Numbered from the stretch's first letter, positions 25,057-38,270 are shown. The stretch: DNA of 64,000 nt from Xestospongia bergquistia (GCA_963965975.1 OZ014412.1:1490501-1554500), one strand, 5' to 3'. Numbers and translations are program-made. The notes: generated from the letters alone by a model not told the origin.

Positions 25057-26874
25057 ATACAGCCATAGAAAAGACATGGAGAGATTGTACAATATTTGAC
25101 AGGAAGTCCATACTTTGTTGTGCATTAACTGATCTCCACCCCTAGTCCTAAATATTAACTATACACAGCAACTCTCTACTTACTTACTATTAACGTATTC
25201 TATTATATTATATGCTATATGTTCTGATTTCTTGCACTGTCAAAACATTCTCTTCATAACTATGTAGTTATTTGTAATTATTTGTAGCTAATCTGATTGT
25301 CTACAACAAAGAATGATTACAAAAATCTCAAAATTTTCCCTAATAATCCAAAACTACCAGCTGTTAAAATAAATAAAATAAACCTGTAAAGCGTCTATGA
25401 TTTTATACTATTTGTGTGTATGATAATAACAAACTATATTAAGGATATATGGGGATATCAATCGCTGACTACACAACAATAGGTTATTATTATATATATA
25501 ATAGTTGTTGTGTTTTCTTTGCACACACTAAAGTGATTAGAAGGAAAGACAATGTAGTTTATAATAAGTTGGTCATCATATAATAATAAAATCAGGTCTC
25601 AACTATCATTGATGTATGTCTACAGAATGATGGGAAAACTCCATTCTTTCAGTATTGATTGAATTATCTTATCATTACTACATGATAATGACTTAATATT
25701 AACTTGTTTTGGACTTAACACTTCTCCTGCAACCCATTATAATGCTAATTAATCTAATATCATAGTTTAATCTACTAATAAATCACATTTGTATACAGAT
25801 ATGGATCAACAGATGACAAATTTTCAATAATGATGTCATAAGATGCAATGTGTTTATGATAAAAATTATAGTAATTGCTAACAAATTGTAGAATGTGTTG
25901 TAGAGGCAGTTGATACAACATTTGGAGCAAATGGAAGTAAAAGTAAATTATTTTAGGGGGCATTTTATGATGCTTGTCTCTGTTAATCAAAGCTATTGTT
26001 TTATTAAATGTGAAAATGTTGGATCAAAAGATGGATGGCTAGGCAACAGATGAATGGACAAACAGATCAATATGACAGTATATTATTAAAATGTCTTAAT
26101 ATGATAACAAAGTGAAACAATAAATTACTGTTTACTTCCTGTTCTGTTGTAGTTCTAATATCCTATAAATGAGGATTGTGGAAATTAAGTTAATTGATGG
26201 CTGTGATATATGACACATACCAATACTGTTAACTGGAATGGACACTCAAAAAATTAAGTCATATATTATAATGAGCATCAAATGATACATGGCAACTCTG
26301 ACATGCCCATCTTTATAAGTCACACATACTAAACATAGTCAATTAGTCTTATCAGTTGACGTGTTGTAACATTATCACACCTCAAAACAAAGACACAATT
26401 GAGTTAGTGCATAACTTAATTATCCATTTATTTACTTGTTATATAATTGTCTATATATTTTAATTTTTATTATATTTGTTTATAAAGAAATAATATTATC
26501 ATTTATATAATATAAAATTGATATGTATGGTGTTAACATACAGTACATAGGCAGGACTGTTGACAAGGGCCTCAAGCCCAAGCATCCTGAATGATATGGA
26601 TGTTAGAGGGATTATTTTTGACTTACAAAAATCCATTCTTGTAATTGTTTTATTTAAAAATATGTTATCAAAGTCAATTTATTTCAACATACATGTTTCA
26701 GTAGTAAGTACATACAATGTGTTGTACTATTACTTGGTTCTAAACAATTAATAAAGTCATAAAAGTATTAAATATCATACAAAGTACAAGCTAGTTGAAA
26801 TCAAAATGAGTACAATTATTTTACTACAATTTAATTTTACTGTACAGAAGTAGGCAATAAATGGAACTGAAAAA

Positions 26875-26985
26875 CATATCCAATAACTGAAAAGAAGACT
26901 ACAATAAACATGTTGGCCCTTACATATATAGGAGTGACATGGGAAGCGCTGCCAACTCTTATTGCATCTGTTTATAAACAAGACA
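26875..26985. repeat. dispersed ~110-bp repeat, copy 5
   Basis: Nearly identical to copy 2 at 16861. Confidence 0.75.
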
Positions 26986-27046
26986 TATCATCATTAATAT
27001 AAAGTAAAATTGATATGTGAGGCCTTAATAATTATATAGGACATAG

Positions 27047-27163
27047 TCAGGGCTGTTGATATGGGTGGGGTGAGTGGTAAGAGGTACAAATTACCAAGTC
27101 TTCCAACAAATAAGAAGCCCCTGAGCTGGAGTTCTGAAAATTATGGACCCTCTGAAGCTAGAA
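27047..27163. repeat. GGTCC-rich dispersed repeat, copy 2
   Basis: Matches 17032-17141 with small indels. A third, partial copy is at 40957-41070. Confidence 0.7.
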
Positions 27164-27269
27164 CAATAGTTTTTTACTTACAAAGATTTATTCTTTTAAT
27201 TTTATGATTGGAATATGTGTAAAAATCAATTACATGTATTAATAAGTACATACTATTATAGGTTTATTA

Positions 27270-27526
27270 CAGGTTTACTGTACTAGTAGTAAGTATTTAA
27301 ACAAAGAAAATTGGCTGACTCTGATTATAGTAAATATACCATGACAGCTAAATATTCCAATGTTACTGTAATTATTACGGATATCTTCCCCAAAGGTTAC
27401 AAATGTGCCTTCTGTATCATATTACTTCTGTCAATACACTCACATGTTGTATTGAATACATATTATGAGTACACTACATCCTATACTCAGTACACTAATT
27501 AAAATAATGACATTAAATAGACTCAT
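27270..27526 (-). pseudogene. C/E-type receptor relic F2
   Basis: Copy of relic F1: a signal-exon remnant with its ATG at 27524-27526 fused by deletion to ectodomain and tail fragments. Slightly longer than F1 by a short insertion near 27380-27400. Confidence 0.6.
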
Positions 27527-27655
27527 CAAGTTCTTAAGGTTTCCATGGTATCTAATTGATGGAATACATGATAATGTTATATGTACATAGACATGTAGTG
27601 TCAATATAACAATGAATGTAGTTAATTGAATATATGAATCATAACAATACCAGGA

Positions 27656-27730
27656 AAGAAGTCTGTATAAACCTTATACTTTAAAAGGTGCTACTTATAA
27701 ACACTGCCAACTCTTATTGCATCTGTTTAT
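27656..27730. repeat. dispersed ~110-bp repeat, copy 6
   Basis: Counterpart of copy 3 in the second C-E-D block. Confidence 0.6.
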
Positions 27731-27943
27731 TAACACATAGAATATTAAGATATGATCATTAATATAAAGAATTAAGACTTTAATATATTGATATGTAAGA
27801 AATATAGGTCTTAAGGAATGGAACTATAAAAATGTATGGAATATTGTGTAATATGTTAGTTCAATTAAAGATGGTATTGATAATGTGGACTGTAACATAC
27901 ATTCACATCATTCATCTGACTTAATAATATTCAGTCCTTCCAT

Positions 27944-28147
27944 CTAACACAAGTGATAGTAACTGGTAATACTTTGAGCATTATATCCTAATATGTAATA
28001 ATTAAAACTTTACCTGTTAAGTATAGTTTCTTCCCAGACCTCCATTGTCTGAATACAGAAAAATGTTTTGCCTGTAAACTAATGACATTGAAAGCCATTT
28101 TACAATTATGGTCAACATCTATGCTATTTACTATTTGTACTAATACT
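27944..28147 (-). pseudogene. orphaned tail exons of C2
   Basis: Counterparts of C1 exon 6 (27944-27987, ending SYYHLC) and exon 5 (28014 to about 28140). The acceptor of exon 5 was separated from it by the insertion at 28148-28769. The 5' end of the exon has one extra base (ACAAATAG for ACAATAG), and no nearby AG restores a frame with C2 exon 4. These exons are probably no longer joined to C2. Confidence 0.6.
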
Positions 28148-28769
28148 TTTTAAATGAATTAGTGTAATTATATTAACAGACGATGAGTTTCTGCTATTAA
28201 ATGATGCTCATAATACTTATAATAGTAAATGAAAATTACCTAAAAATAATTATATACCAGAGGCACCATATTATAAATATGTCTGTGGTAAGCCAAGTGT
28301 CATATTCTTCATACATTTTTGTAAATTTCATATATACATACAAAACTAATAATTAATGGGTGACAACCTATCTTGATCTATAATATTAACAATAGAGTAA
28401 TGATGTAACAGATGTAAACATCGTTTGTTTGTAGATGATGTACTAAACAGGTTATTCACGATCAATTTTGTCACTACTACTGTAGTCTTCCTTCCTGCAT
28501 ACTCTGACCTGATAAACAATATCCAATAAACCCAGTATGCTAATGAATATTATTACTTGAAGTAATCTGACTTGGCCCACCTTTATTTCCTTTAATTTTA
28601 TAGAATCAACAATTTACAATATATACTACTTTCATACTTTAATTAAAGCACTTAAAGAGTTAAAGTTTACACTATTACTTCCTGCTGGACAATACCCACT
28701 TGAGTTTTGTTGTTGGAGTTATTATTAACTTTATTAAAACTTTAAAATATGGAAATAAAGTCTCTTATA
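28148..28769. other. 622-bp insertion inside C2, flanked by 7-bp direct repeats
   Basis: C1 is continuous here, whereas in C2 the sequence is interrupted and TAATACT is present on both sides (28141-28147 and 28770-28776). I see no terminal inverted repeats and no poly-A tail. The stretch about 28440-28530 resembles the signal-exon flank of the E genes (TTTTGTCACTACTACTG, GTAGTCTTCCTTCC), so at least part of the insert comes from a paralogue, not from an ordinary transposon. Confidence 0.6.
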
Positions 28770-30203
28770 TAATACTGTTGAAGTACAATACATTTATATT
28801 ATTAGACACCTTCTTATATGTAAATAACACAATACAGTACAGAACAATATATTTATATTATTAGACATGTTCATAATGTACTTATATGTAAACAGTACAT
28901 ACAAAATAGATCATAACTGATCATTTGGTATAGTGTTTTGAATTATAGTTGTGCTCTACAAGAGAGATAAAATGATTTAAATTAATTAAATATCACAAAC
29001 CTTGTTTTTTGTATATTTCTTGACTACTATACATATTATTATTATAGCAGTAACAAGCAAAACTAGAAAGACGATGACTATACCACCAGAAGGTACTGCA
29101 GCTGCTAGTAAAGTAGTAGTACATTCATTGACTGATACTGTTTGTTCAGCTGTTTTAATTATGAATGAATCTGTTAAAAATCAATTTTTAATATTTTTAA
29201 TACTTTTACAAATTTACTTGTACTTGAGGAAGTATTACTTGATGTAGTTGTAGTAGCTTCAACATTACAAGTAGGAGTGGTTACAATAACTGTTGAGAAA
29301 ACTGTTGGGATAGTTATTATTGAACTAGAACAAGGGCAAATGGTGGTTGTTGTCAATGAGGTGATCGCATTTGATGTTATTGATGAAAATGGAGACAAGA
29401 GAGACAAAGATTGTGGTGGTGCAAAGATGTGCGAGGGTGAGTCTGAGAATAATGACGATAATAACAATGAAGTAGAAGATGATAAAGGACATGTAGGAAC
29501 TAAAGAGGGTGATGAGGTGGGAAATGATGACAGAACACTGCCCTTTGGGCCTATATGATTATACTAATTATCATTTTTAAAAAAACTATCAATAAAATAC
29601 CTTCTTGAGTCACACTAATAAATACAGGCTTACTGTACTGATGGCAGTCATTATGACAAAGAAGAACAGTTGACTCAGTAATTGTGCAAGATATGTTACG
29701 AGAGCGATATGTATGTGATTTATGTCTGATGTCATATATTTCATTGCCCTCACAAGAAAGCTCAATATAGCTACCATTTATGAAAATCAACCAATGTGGT
29801 GTGCTTGTAGTACATCCACATGTCGCATTGAATATATATCCTGAAGATACTGACTTAACAATATCTGTGTTAGGCCAAGTAATGTTTGAACCATGTTTAA
29901 ATATTCGACCTGGAAATTAATAAAATGTGGCATTGTTATATTGCACTTGTTATGGTCTCCATTTGAGCTCACTTAAAGAAGTGTTTAATTATGATTTAAA
30001 TTCTTTTTATTTTTACTAATAAAACATTATATTGTCTTCCTTTGTACAAACAGATACAATAGAGTAGTTAATTTGTACACTCTTCTTTCCTCCTTTAAAC
30101 TAATTATCTATAACTTACATTTCTCACTTGAGTTACAGATATTTGACAAACTACTTCCTATACTCAGTGCAGTAATGAAGATGACAACATAGAGTAGACT
30201 CAT
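28742..30203 (-). CDS. receptor C2: C1 paralogue with a replaced, short tail
   Basis: Exons 30119-30203, 29601-29909, 29218-29550 and 29001-29170 correspond to C1 exons 1-4 and are open. The signal peptide starts MSLLYVVIFITALSIGSS. The ectodomain shares FKHGSNITWP, FNATCGC and ITEST with C1 but differs sharply in the middle. The stalk is Ser/Thr-rich and the helix is GGIVIVFLVLLVTA-like. Exon 4 has one extra base near its 3' end (six T instead of five on the plus strand), so it ends in phase 0. The original acceptor, now followed by inserted DNA, opens a 33-bp exon (28742-28774, YYIRDFISIF then stop) in exactly that phase, giving 309 residues. Whether this short-tailed form is made is inference; it could be a pseudogene. 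Confidence 0.6.
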
Positions 30204-31359
30204 CCTTTTCAAAAGCTTCTGGTCCAAAGTTGACTGCAGTTAAATATCTTCAACTGAGATTGCCTTCTAGCACTTTGCATTAGATAACAAGCTATGGTCC
30301 TTTCCCTAGTTTATCCAATTGTGTCTCTGTGAATATGCTTATGGGGAAATTTTCAGATTTATTATATACTTGTATATAAATGTTAGGATGAATGTGTTAT
30401 ACCTAGTTTAAGCTAATATGTAAACAGATTAATTATCCTAGAGTGAATAAATAGATTATAATAAACATGGTGGTCCTTACACTATAATAAACATGGTGGT
30501 CTTTATACATGTAGGAGTGAAAGTACTACAACCTCTTATTGTATCTGTTTGTTTAGAAGATATCATCATTGATACAGAGAAGTAGTACATACTAAGGAAT
30601 AATATTGATATGTAATTGTGGGCATGGTAGTATCCAATAAAGTGGTCTTTGTATTTAGATGAGGAATAATTTATGTCTATTAAAAAGTATAAAGTGCTTT
30701 ATTAAATTGGCAAGTTAATCCAATCATAATTAAAGATGGATGAAAAAAGATTGCTCGAATCTATCTATACAGATAGCTCTGATATTCAAGTAATAATTTA
30801 GATATTTTCAGGAAATTTTAGAATTTTTGTAATCAATCTTTTTGGCACTAGCTATCAATTGTAAGTGTACATAATATCTGTAAAGCTAGACAAGGTAATG
30901 TTTGAAAAACTACAATACATTAATAAAAATGAGTCAACTTTTGTAACTGGCATGATGTTCTTTCTTTGCCTATCATTCTTAAGTATGTAGTAAATAAGCA
31001 AATTTGAAAAGCAGTCAGAATATGTTTAACAAGTTCTGGCAAGTAAATATATCTGATCCAAAATCAAATTTAAAACAATAATATTTTATATAGTAGTCTA
31101 AAAATGTTCAGATGGAAAAAATAAGGTTTGTGATGAAATGTTTTCTTATTTGATAGTAAGATTTTTTTAAGGCACATAATTATTCTAATAAAGGGGAAGT
31201 AAATTTTACCCTCTGCCAATAATGATGATATCACTAACCCTCACATTTATTACTTCACATTTGTAAGTTTTATTTACTATTAAAATTACTATGAGTTACA
31301 CCAATTCATTAAATGAGTGTTGGTGTAAGAAGTAGTATAGACGTTGACAATAGTGACCA
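30204..31359. other. 5' flank of receptor C2; no gene
   Basis: Dispersed-repeat copy 7 at 30449-30552 has an internal duplication (ATAATAAACATGGTGGTC occurs twice). About 155 bp near 30957-31120 are absent from the C1 flank. Confidence 0.5.
30449..30552. repeat. dispersed ~110-bp repeat, copy 7
   Basis: Counterpart of copy 4, with a local 32-bp tandem duplication. Confidence 0.65.
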
Positions 31360-32510
31360 TAATTAAGTTATCGTTACAAAATATAGTAGTTAGTAACCAG
31401 TAGAACAATAGCAATAACTATACAACCAATAGGTACTATAACTGCCAGTAAAGTAGTAGTACAACTATTATCATGTACTTGAGCTTGTACTAAATGTTTT
31501 GATTGAATACGAAAGTGTTAATTTTGATAATTTTGTGAACTTAATTGTATCTACTGAAATAGGAATAGTTACTAAAAATCAAAACTTGTACTAGATGTAG
31601 TTGTAGTAGGTTCATCATGAATACTTGAGGTAAGAAGGCTGGTTACAGAAAGTTGTTGTAACAGTTATTGTCAAATTAGAACAAGAGGAATTGTTAGTCA
31701 AGGGAGATGGAACAGGAGATGAAGTCATTATATTTGATGTTATATCAATGAAGATGAAGATGAGAGAAATAGAGACGATGGTAGAAAGAATGACAGTTAG
31801 GGGAAAACAACAATAATGATAAAGCAGTGGAAAGTAAAAAATATGTGGGAGACTGAAAAGGCAATGCAGAGGGAGAGAGTGATGTACAATTACTGTTTGG
31901 TTCTAAAAGATTTAATGAAGTCATAAAAGTATTAATAGAAAATTTCAAATAATATCTTGTATATTGATAACTACTTGTGAATTGTATTACATTGTGCTAT
32001 TATAGATATCAATAGTGGAACACAGAACAATTAATGGCTCTGTACTTGTTTGAAGTATATCAGTACAGATCATTGTTCCAGTATCTACAAGTTGCATTGA
32101 ACATGTATCATCATAATTATACATGATGATGTCAGTAGAAGCTTAAGGCCATGAGTGTTTGATGACATATACATGATCATGTCAGTGCATGGTAGGCCAA
32201 TAGTTTTTGTCCCTTCTTGAGATATTTTATCTGAAAAAGTGTATTAATTATAAAATTTGTCATTGATATATTTTTAACAATAATAGTAATCATGATTTCA
32301 ACTATGTAAGTATTATCTGTTAATGTAGTACAACAGTTTGTTGTGGTTAATTTTGTCACTAAAACTGCAGTTCACTGCAGTCTTCCTTCCTTCCTTCCTT
32401 TATTATTGTTTTAACAAGAAGCCCACTAACTTACATCTGTCATCAGATAGACCACATCCTATACACAGTGTAGTAGTAAATAGAAAGGAGCTGGAATAAA
32501 CATGCTCTAA
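31360..32510 (-). pseudogene. E2: decayed C-related receptor
   Basis: Close copy of E1 with the same broken ectodomain donor (GT changed to AT) and the stalk frame lost at the same place. It has an additional deletion in the ectodomain exon near 32083, joining GTTCCAGTATC to TACAAGTTGC. An ATG is present in the signal exon region (about 32500), but it is out of frame with the conserved part. Confidence 0.6.
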
Positions 32511-32953
32511 AAACTAGGGAAATTTCTCTGTATGTCCTTGATAAATAGACCTAGGTCTTGAATGCTATACCTGATATATGTATGAATGTAAACAGCTTGT
32601 CCTAGAGTATATATAGTCACTCTAATAATAATTATTACCTAATTAACCATTATTGTGTAGTTATGTTGATGATGTTTTATGATGTTATTGTTTTTAGATA
32701 ATTGGTTTATCCCAAATGTGTTATTATAAGTGATGACAAGGGGATTACAGTGCAAGGATAATAACAAAACACATCAGCATGTAAGAGTGTATTATAAATA
32801 ACAATAAACTATGTTTTTTTAACAAAATGTTGTATTAAGCAACAACATAATTGATTGAAACAATTACTAAGTTTGTTGTTGTATTTTTACACACAGGACA
32901 AGTGATCTAACACAATAGCTAGAGAGGATGAAGGAGATCAAGAAAGGGACCAT
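32511..32953. other. spacer between E2 and D2
   Basis: No gene. Copy of the E1-D1 spacer. Confidence 0.5.
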
Positions 32954-34874
32954 TTAGAGTGAGTTAGTCATCTCTTGTTTGTTCTCAGGGATGCTGTAAT
33001 CTATTACGTAAGTATTAGCAATGACTCCACTGTCACCTGTCTCAGTTGAGATTAGACTTGTGATTAAAGAGAATAATGTTGAATTAATATAGAGATAATT
33101 ATAGCCATTGTGATGGACTCTCTTACCCTTTGTCATTGTATATCCTGCCAGAGTCAAAGAGTTCATCCAACTTAATAGATTGTTGACGTTTTTTGATACG
33201 CCACTGTACCAAACAGAAGCCCCACCCAAAGATAGCAAACAAAGTCATCACTGTTAGCAAAACTACCAGTATAGAAACAGTAACCTTCATTTGTTGAGAT
33301 TTATCAACTATATCACTTGGCGTAACAATGTCTTTGTAGAGAAGGAAACATATTATTATTGTTAATATGGTATTATATATATAGGTCAGCTAAGTGGCTA
33401 TTAGCTGTACAATAGTATACTATAAACTGCCCTACAAAACAATTGATGTCTTATAGAGTTCCCTGTAATAACCATACCAATATAGCTAGTTGAGATATAT
33501 GAGTCGCATCAAATTATATAGTCTGATAAAATAAGCATACATTAAAAGCAATCACAACAACAGTTATTGGTTATCTACTTTGTCATGCACAGAAAATTAC
33601 CTGTCATTGTAGAACTGGTAATGGCAGCAGAATGAGTTAGAACAGGTGTTATTAATAGTGTTGTTGTAATAGTTACAGTATTAAATGAAGTAGTTGTTAA
33701 GGATGAGGTAGAGCTATATATCAATGTTGACGAAGAACTCTTAGAATTGTCTGTGAAATGTGATGATGTACCTATATTACTAGACAATAGCTTGTTGCCA
33801 TGTGTGAGAGACTGCAAGGGAGACAGTGAGGGAGAAAGTGAAGGAAACAATGAAGCAGACTGTAAAGAAGTTGGTGAAGGAGATAAAAAGGAAATTGATG
33901 GTTCCTCTGTGGATATGAAAAAGGGACTAATAATCAGTTGATCATGAGCTAAAATATTTGGAAGTGGTAATAATATCTATGAGAATACATTACATTGTAA
34001 GAATGGATTGACCACAATACAAATTAAAGATAGAAGTCTTGTCAGACATTTTAAACCACTATTGAAAGGGCTTCCTAGTATGTATGAGTAGTATTTCTTA
34101 CATAATAATTATATTGAGATATTTCATTACTTTTATTCATTGTCTAGTCAGAAACTGTACCTTGAATTTTTATTGCAAGCATTTGTTACTAAATATTAAT
34201 GATAGATGGACAGATAGGTAAATGGAGTTATTGATGAATGAATGATACATGAATGGACGAATGAATATATAAAATAGATTTCTAACCTTTCACAACTTCT
34301 ATCATTATGGGTTTGCTGTACACTTCAAAGATTTTATTAAAATTCCATAAAGAATCCTCCTCTCCTTGCATTTCTGATTTACATTGGAACATGTACATAC
34401 CAACTTTATGAAATGTAACAGTCAAATTATAAATGATAGGACCTTTTAAGATACTGTCCTCATCATTGCATTGAATCAAACTTGGACAATTAGTGGTACA
34501 AGGATCATTAGCTAAATATTGTCTTTTGTTTACACTCTCAACAAAAGGATTATTATAATATTCTGTGTTATTATACAGCCACTTTAAACTACCACATACA
34601 CTCTGACATTGAAAGTCCAATGTTGTATTTACTACAACTTTAAGTTGATAGTTGTTGCTTGGAATAGTAACAATAGCTGTGAAAAGAAGTTTAAAATGAA
34701 GATGTTATTATATTAAGTTCTTTACTATGTAAACAAACTAATGTTATTATACTAACCTGCATCTCCAAACTTTTCCATATTATAACGGCACACATCAATA
34801 CTAATATTAGTAGCAGAACATTTGATAAGAGCAACCAGCAACAAAAGTGATCTACTAAACGTGATTAAAGCCAT
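32954..34874 (-). CDS. receptor D2: Ig-domain, mucin-stalk type I membrane protein
   Basis: Exons 34757-34874, 34287-34676, 33601-33906, 33127-33331 and 32954-33056 give 373 residues. It is the closest relative of D1 and lies at the same place in the second C-E-D block. Differences are small. The lead after the signal peptide lacks three codons. The Ig exon has SVCGSLKWLYNN with YYNNPFVES, GMYMFQC, and GEEDSLWNFNK where D1 has VESNFLWDFSK. The stalk lacks three codons (TND). The tail keeps NTYVIDYSIPENKQEM. Confidence 0.85.
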
Positions 34875-36885
34875 GATTAGTGGCTAGTAGATTCGTGGAG
34901 TTGGTCTTCACTTCTATCTGTTTACAAAACACCCATAGATAACAGCCTTAGAAAAGACATGGATTGGATGGAGAGATTGTATAATATTGCTTTTTTATTT
35001 AGCAGTGTCTATTAGTCTGACAGGAAGTCCATACTTTGTTGTGTATTAACTGATCTCCACCCCTAGTCCTAAATATTAACTATACACAGCAACTCTCTAC
35101 TTACTATTAACGTATTCTATTATATTATATGCTATATGTTCTGATTTCCTACACTGTCAAAACATTCTCTTCATAACTATGTAGTTATTTGTAATTATTT
35201 GTAGCTAATCTGATTGTCTACAACAAAGAATGATTACAAAAATTTCAAAATTTTCCCTCATAACCAAAAACTACTATTTGTTAAAATAAATAAAATAAAC
35301 CTATAAAGTGTCTATGATATTATACTATCTGTGTGTGTATGATAATAACAAACTATATTAAGGATATATGAGAATATCAGTCACTGAATACACAACAATG
35401 GATTATTATTATTATATATAATAGTTGTTGTGTTCTCCTTGCACATACTAAAGTGACTAGAAGGAAAGACATTGTAGTTTATAAGAAGTCGGTCATCATA
35501 TAATAATAAAATCAGGTCTCAACTATCATTGATGTACATCTACAGAATGATGGGAAAACCCCATTCTTTCAGTATTGATTGAGTTATCTTATCATTACTA
35601 CATGATAATGATTTAATATTAACTTGTTTTGGACTTAAACACTTCTCCTGCAACCCATTACAATGTTAATTAATCTAGTATTATAGTTTGACCTACTAAT
35701 AAATCACATCTGTAAGATATGGATGGGAAGTATCAACAAATGACAAATTTTAAGTAATGATGTCATAAGATGCAATGTGTTTATGATAAAAATTATAGTT
35801 ATTAAAATTATGTCAAAATGATGTAATAGTAATTGTTAACAAATTGTAATTAAAAGGAATGTGTTGTAGAGGCAGTTGATACAACATTTGGAGCAAATGG
35901 AAACATGAGTAAACTATTCTAGGGAACATTTTATGATGTTTGTCTTTGTTAACCAAAGCTATTGTTTTATTAAACATAAAAATGTTGGATCAAAAGATGG
36001 ATAGATAGGCAATAGATGAATGGACAAAGAGATCAATATGACAATAAAATGTCTTAATATGATAACAAAACAAAACAATTAATTAGTGACACTGTTTACT
36101 TCCTGTTCTGTTGTAGTTCTAATATCCTATAAATAAATGAAGTTAATTGATGGCTGTGATATATGACACATACCAATACTGTTAACTGGAATGGACACTC
36201 AAAAAATTAAGTCATATATTAAAAACTGAGCATCAAATGATACATGGCAACTCTGACATGTCCATCTTTATAAGTCACACATGCTAAACATAGTCAATTA
36301 GTCTTATCAATTAATTTGCCCATCTTTGTAATAGTATCATGCCTCAAAACCAAGACAACATATCTCTTGAGTCGAAACAATGTTAATGAAAATTAGTTAG
36401 TACATGACCTAAGTATTCATTTATTTACTTGTTATCTAATTGTCCATGTATATTAATTCTTATTATATCTGTTTATGAACAGAGATATCATCATTTATAT
36501 CAAGTAAAATTGATATGTGTGGCTTAACGTACAGAAAAAATAGGTAGGACTGTTGACAAGAGTTCCAAGCCCAAGTGTCCTGAACAATATGGATGCTAGA
36601 GGATTATTTTTGATTTACAAAATCCATTCTCTTAATTGTTGTTTTATTGGAATATGTATCAAAGTCAATTTATTTCAACATACATGTTTCAGTAGTAAGT
36701 ACATACAATGTGTTGTATTATTACTACTACTAAAACTATTATATCAGACCTCAGTGAAATGGTGTACTGGGGTCCATACTAGAATGTGAACATATAGGAC
36801 TATATCACTGAAAATTGATTAGTTGATTAGACAATATAATTATAGTTATAGAGATTACATATAAAGTAAACAAAGTACTGTTTTT

Positions 36886-36940
36886 ATTCCTAACATACCA
36901 TCAGATTGAGTAAATAGTTAATCTGATGATTGTTAGGAAT
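36886..36940. repeat. short perfect-stem hairpin
   Basis: ATTCCTAACATACCATCAGA pairs with the reverse complement in ATCTGATGATTGTTAGGAAT around a 10-15 base loop. It may be a solo foldback remnant. Confidence 0.6.
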
Positions 36941-37297
36941 ATTTAGTCATTCTTTTAGTATGTTAGTTAAATCAACCAATCAATTTGTACAATGATATAC
37001 TTACATATAACAAGTTAGTCTTAAGTGCATGTTAGGACTTGTAACTTAAAGTTTTAAATTTTGTTTACATGTCCTTATTTTATGTACAATATGTGTTGGT
37101 CATTATTTAATTTTAATTCATTTTAAAATTATTTCAAGTAAATGAGTCCTGCCCATGTATATTTCATTATTATACATAATTATTAAAAGTATCAAAGGTT
37201 AATTTCATATTATAAATATAATTGTTATATTAAAAACTACCTAAAGGGGTCACGATTGTTATTATACAAAGAGCAAACTAATTGAAATCACAATATG

Positions 37298-37331
<34 letters not shown>
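37298..37331. repeat. (TA)n microsatellite
   Basis: An uninterrupted run of alternating T and A. Confidence 0.9.
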
Positions 37332-37499
37332 ATGTATTACAAATAATATAGATTATGTGTTTATATTATTATATTACAAGTTTGAGTGCATGCAAATAAT
37401 ATATACAGAATAGAACACAATCACTTACAAGCAGTACAGTTGATAGGACTACCACTAAAAGTAAAATACCATTACATTTGATCTGTATATTTTATATAG

Positions 37500-38030
37500 C
37501 AGTTATGAATATGTAAATAGTCAATTTTGATAATTTCATCTACTGAAGTAGAAATAATTGCTATAAAATCAACACTAGTACTATATGTAGTTGTAGTAGG
37601 TTCGGCAAAAATACTTGAGGTAAGAGTGTTGGTTACAGAAAGCTGTTGTGACAATTAATTGTCAAATTAGAACAAAAGGAATAGTTAGTCAAGGGAGATG
37701 GAATAGGAGAAGAGGCCGTTACATTTGATATTATATCAATGAAGATGAAGATGAGAGAAATAGATATGATGGTAGAAAGAATGATAGGGAGGAAATAAGA
37801 CAATAATGATAAAGTAATGGAAGGTAAAAGATATGTGGGAGACTGAAAAGGTGATGGAGAGGTAGAGGGTAATGTACAATTGCTGTTTGGTTCTAAAAGA
37901 TTTAATGAAGTCATAAAAGTATTAATAGTGAATATCAAATAATACCTTGTATATTGATAACTACTGGTGGACTATATTACATTGTACTATTATGGATATA
38001 TATCAATAGCAGAACACAGAATAATTAATA
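37500..38030 (-). pseudogene. E3: truncated C-related receptor remnant
   Basis: Only the stalk exon (EPNSNCTLPSTSPSPFQSP) and part of the ectodomain exon remain. At about 38030 the ectodomain sequence (CAGAACACAGAATAATTAAT) passes directly into the 3' flank of D3 (AACATCAGCATGTAGGAGTG), so the rest of the ectodomain and the signal exon are deleted. Confidence 0.6.
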
Positions 38031-38270
38031 ACATCAGCATGTAGGAGTGTATTATGAATAACAGTAAAATGTGTTTATTAAACAAAACATTGTATTATAT
38101 AACAACATAATTGACTGATGACATCTGAAACAATTACTAAGTTTATTGTTGTAATTTTACACACAGGACAAGTGATCTAGCACAGTAGCCAGAGAGGATG
38201 GAGGGGATAGACATCTAGAGTGAGGTAGCCATCTCTTGTCTGTTGTCAGTGCTTTTGCAATCTAGTCTAT

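Larger units (their letters stand above)
25057..27269. other. intergenic module, no gene
   Basis: AT-rich sequence. The phrase CAAAGCTATTGTTTTATTAAA and neighbours recur upstream of D2, D4, D5 and D6, so this is part of the duplicated module. Dispersed-repeat copy 5 is at 26875-26985 and a GGTCC-rich repeat copy at 27047-27163. Confidence 0.5.
34875..37499. other. intergenic module, no gene
   Basis: Upstream flank of D2, duplicated from the region upstream of D1 (25.0-26.7 kb). Contains a short hairpin (36886-36940) and a TA run (37298-37331). No exon seen. Confidence 0.5.
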
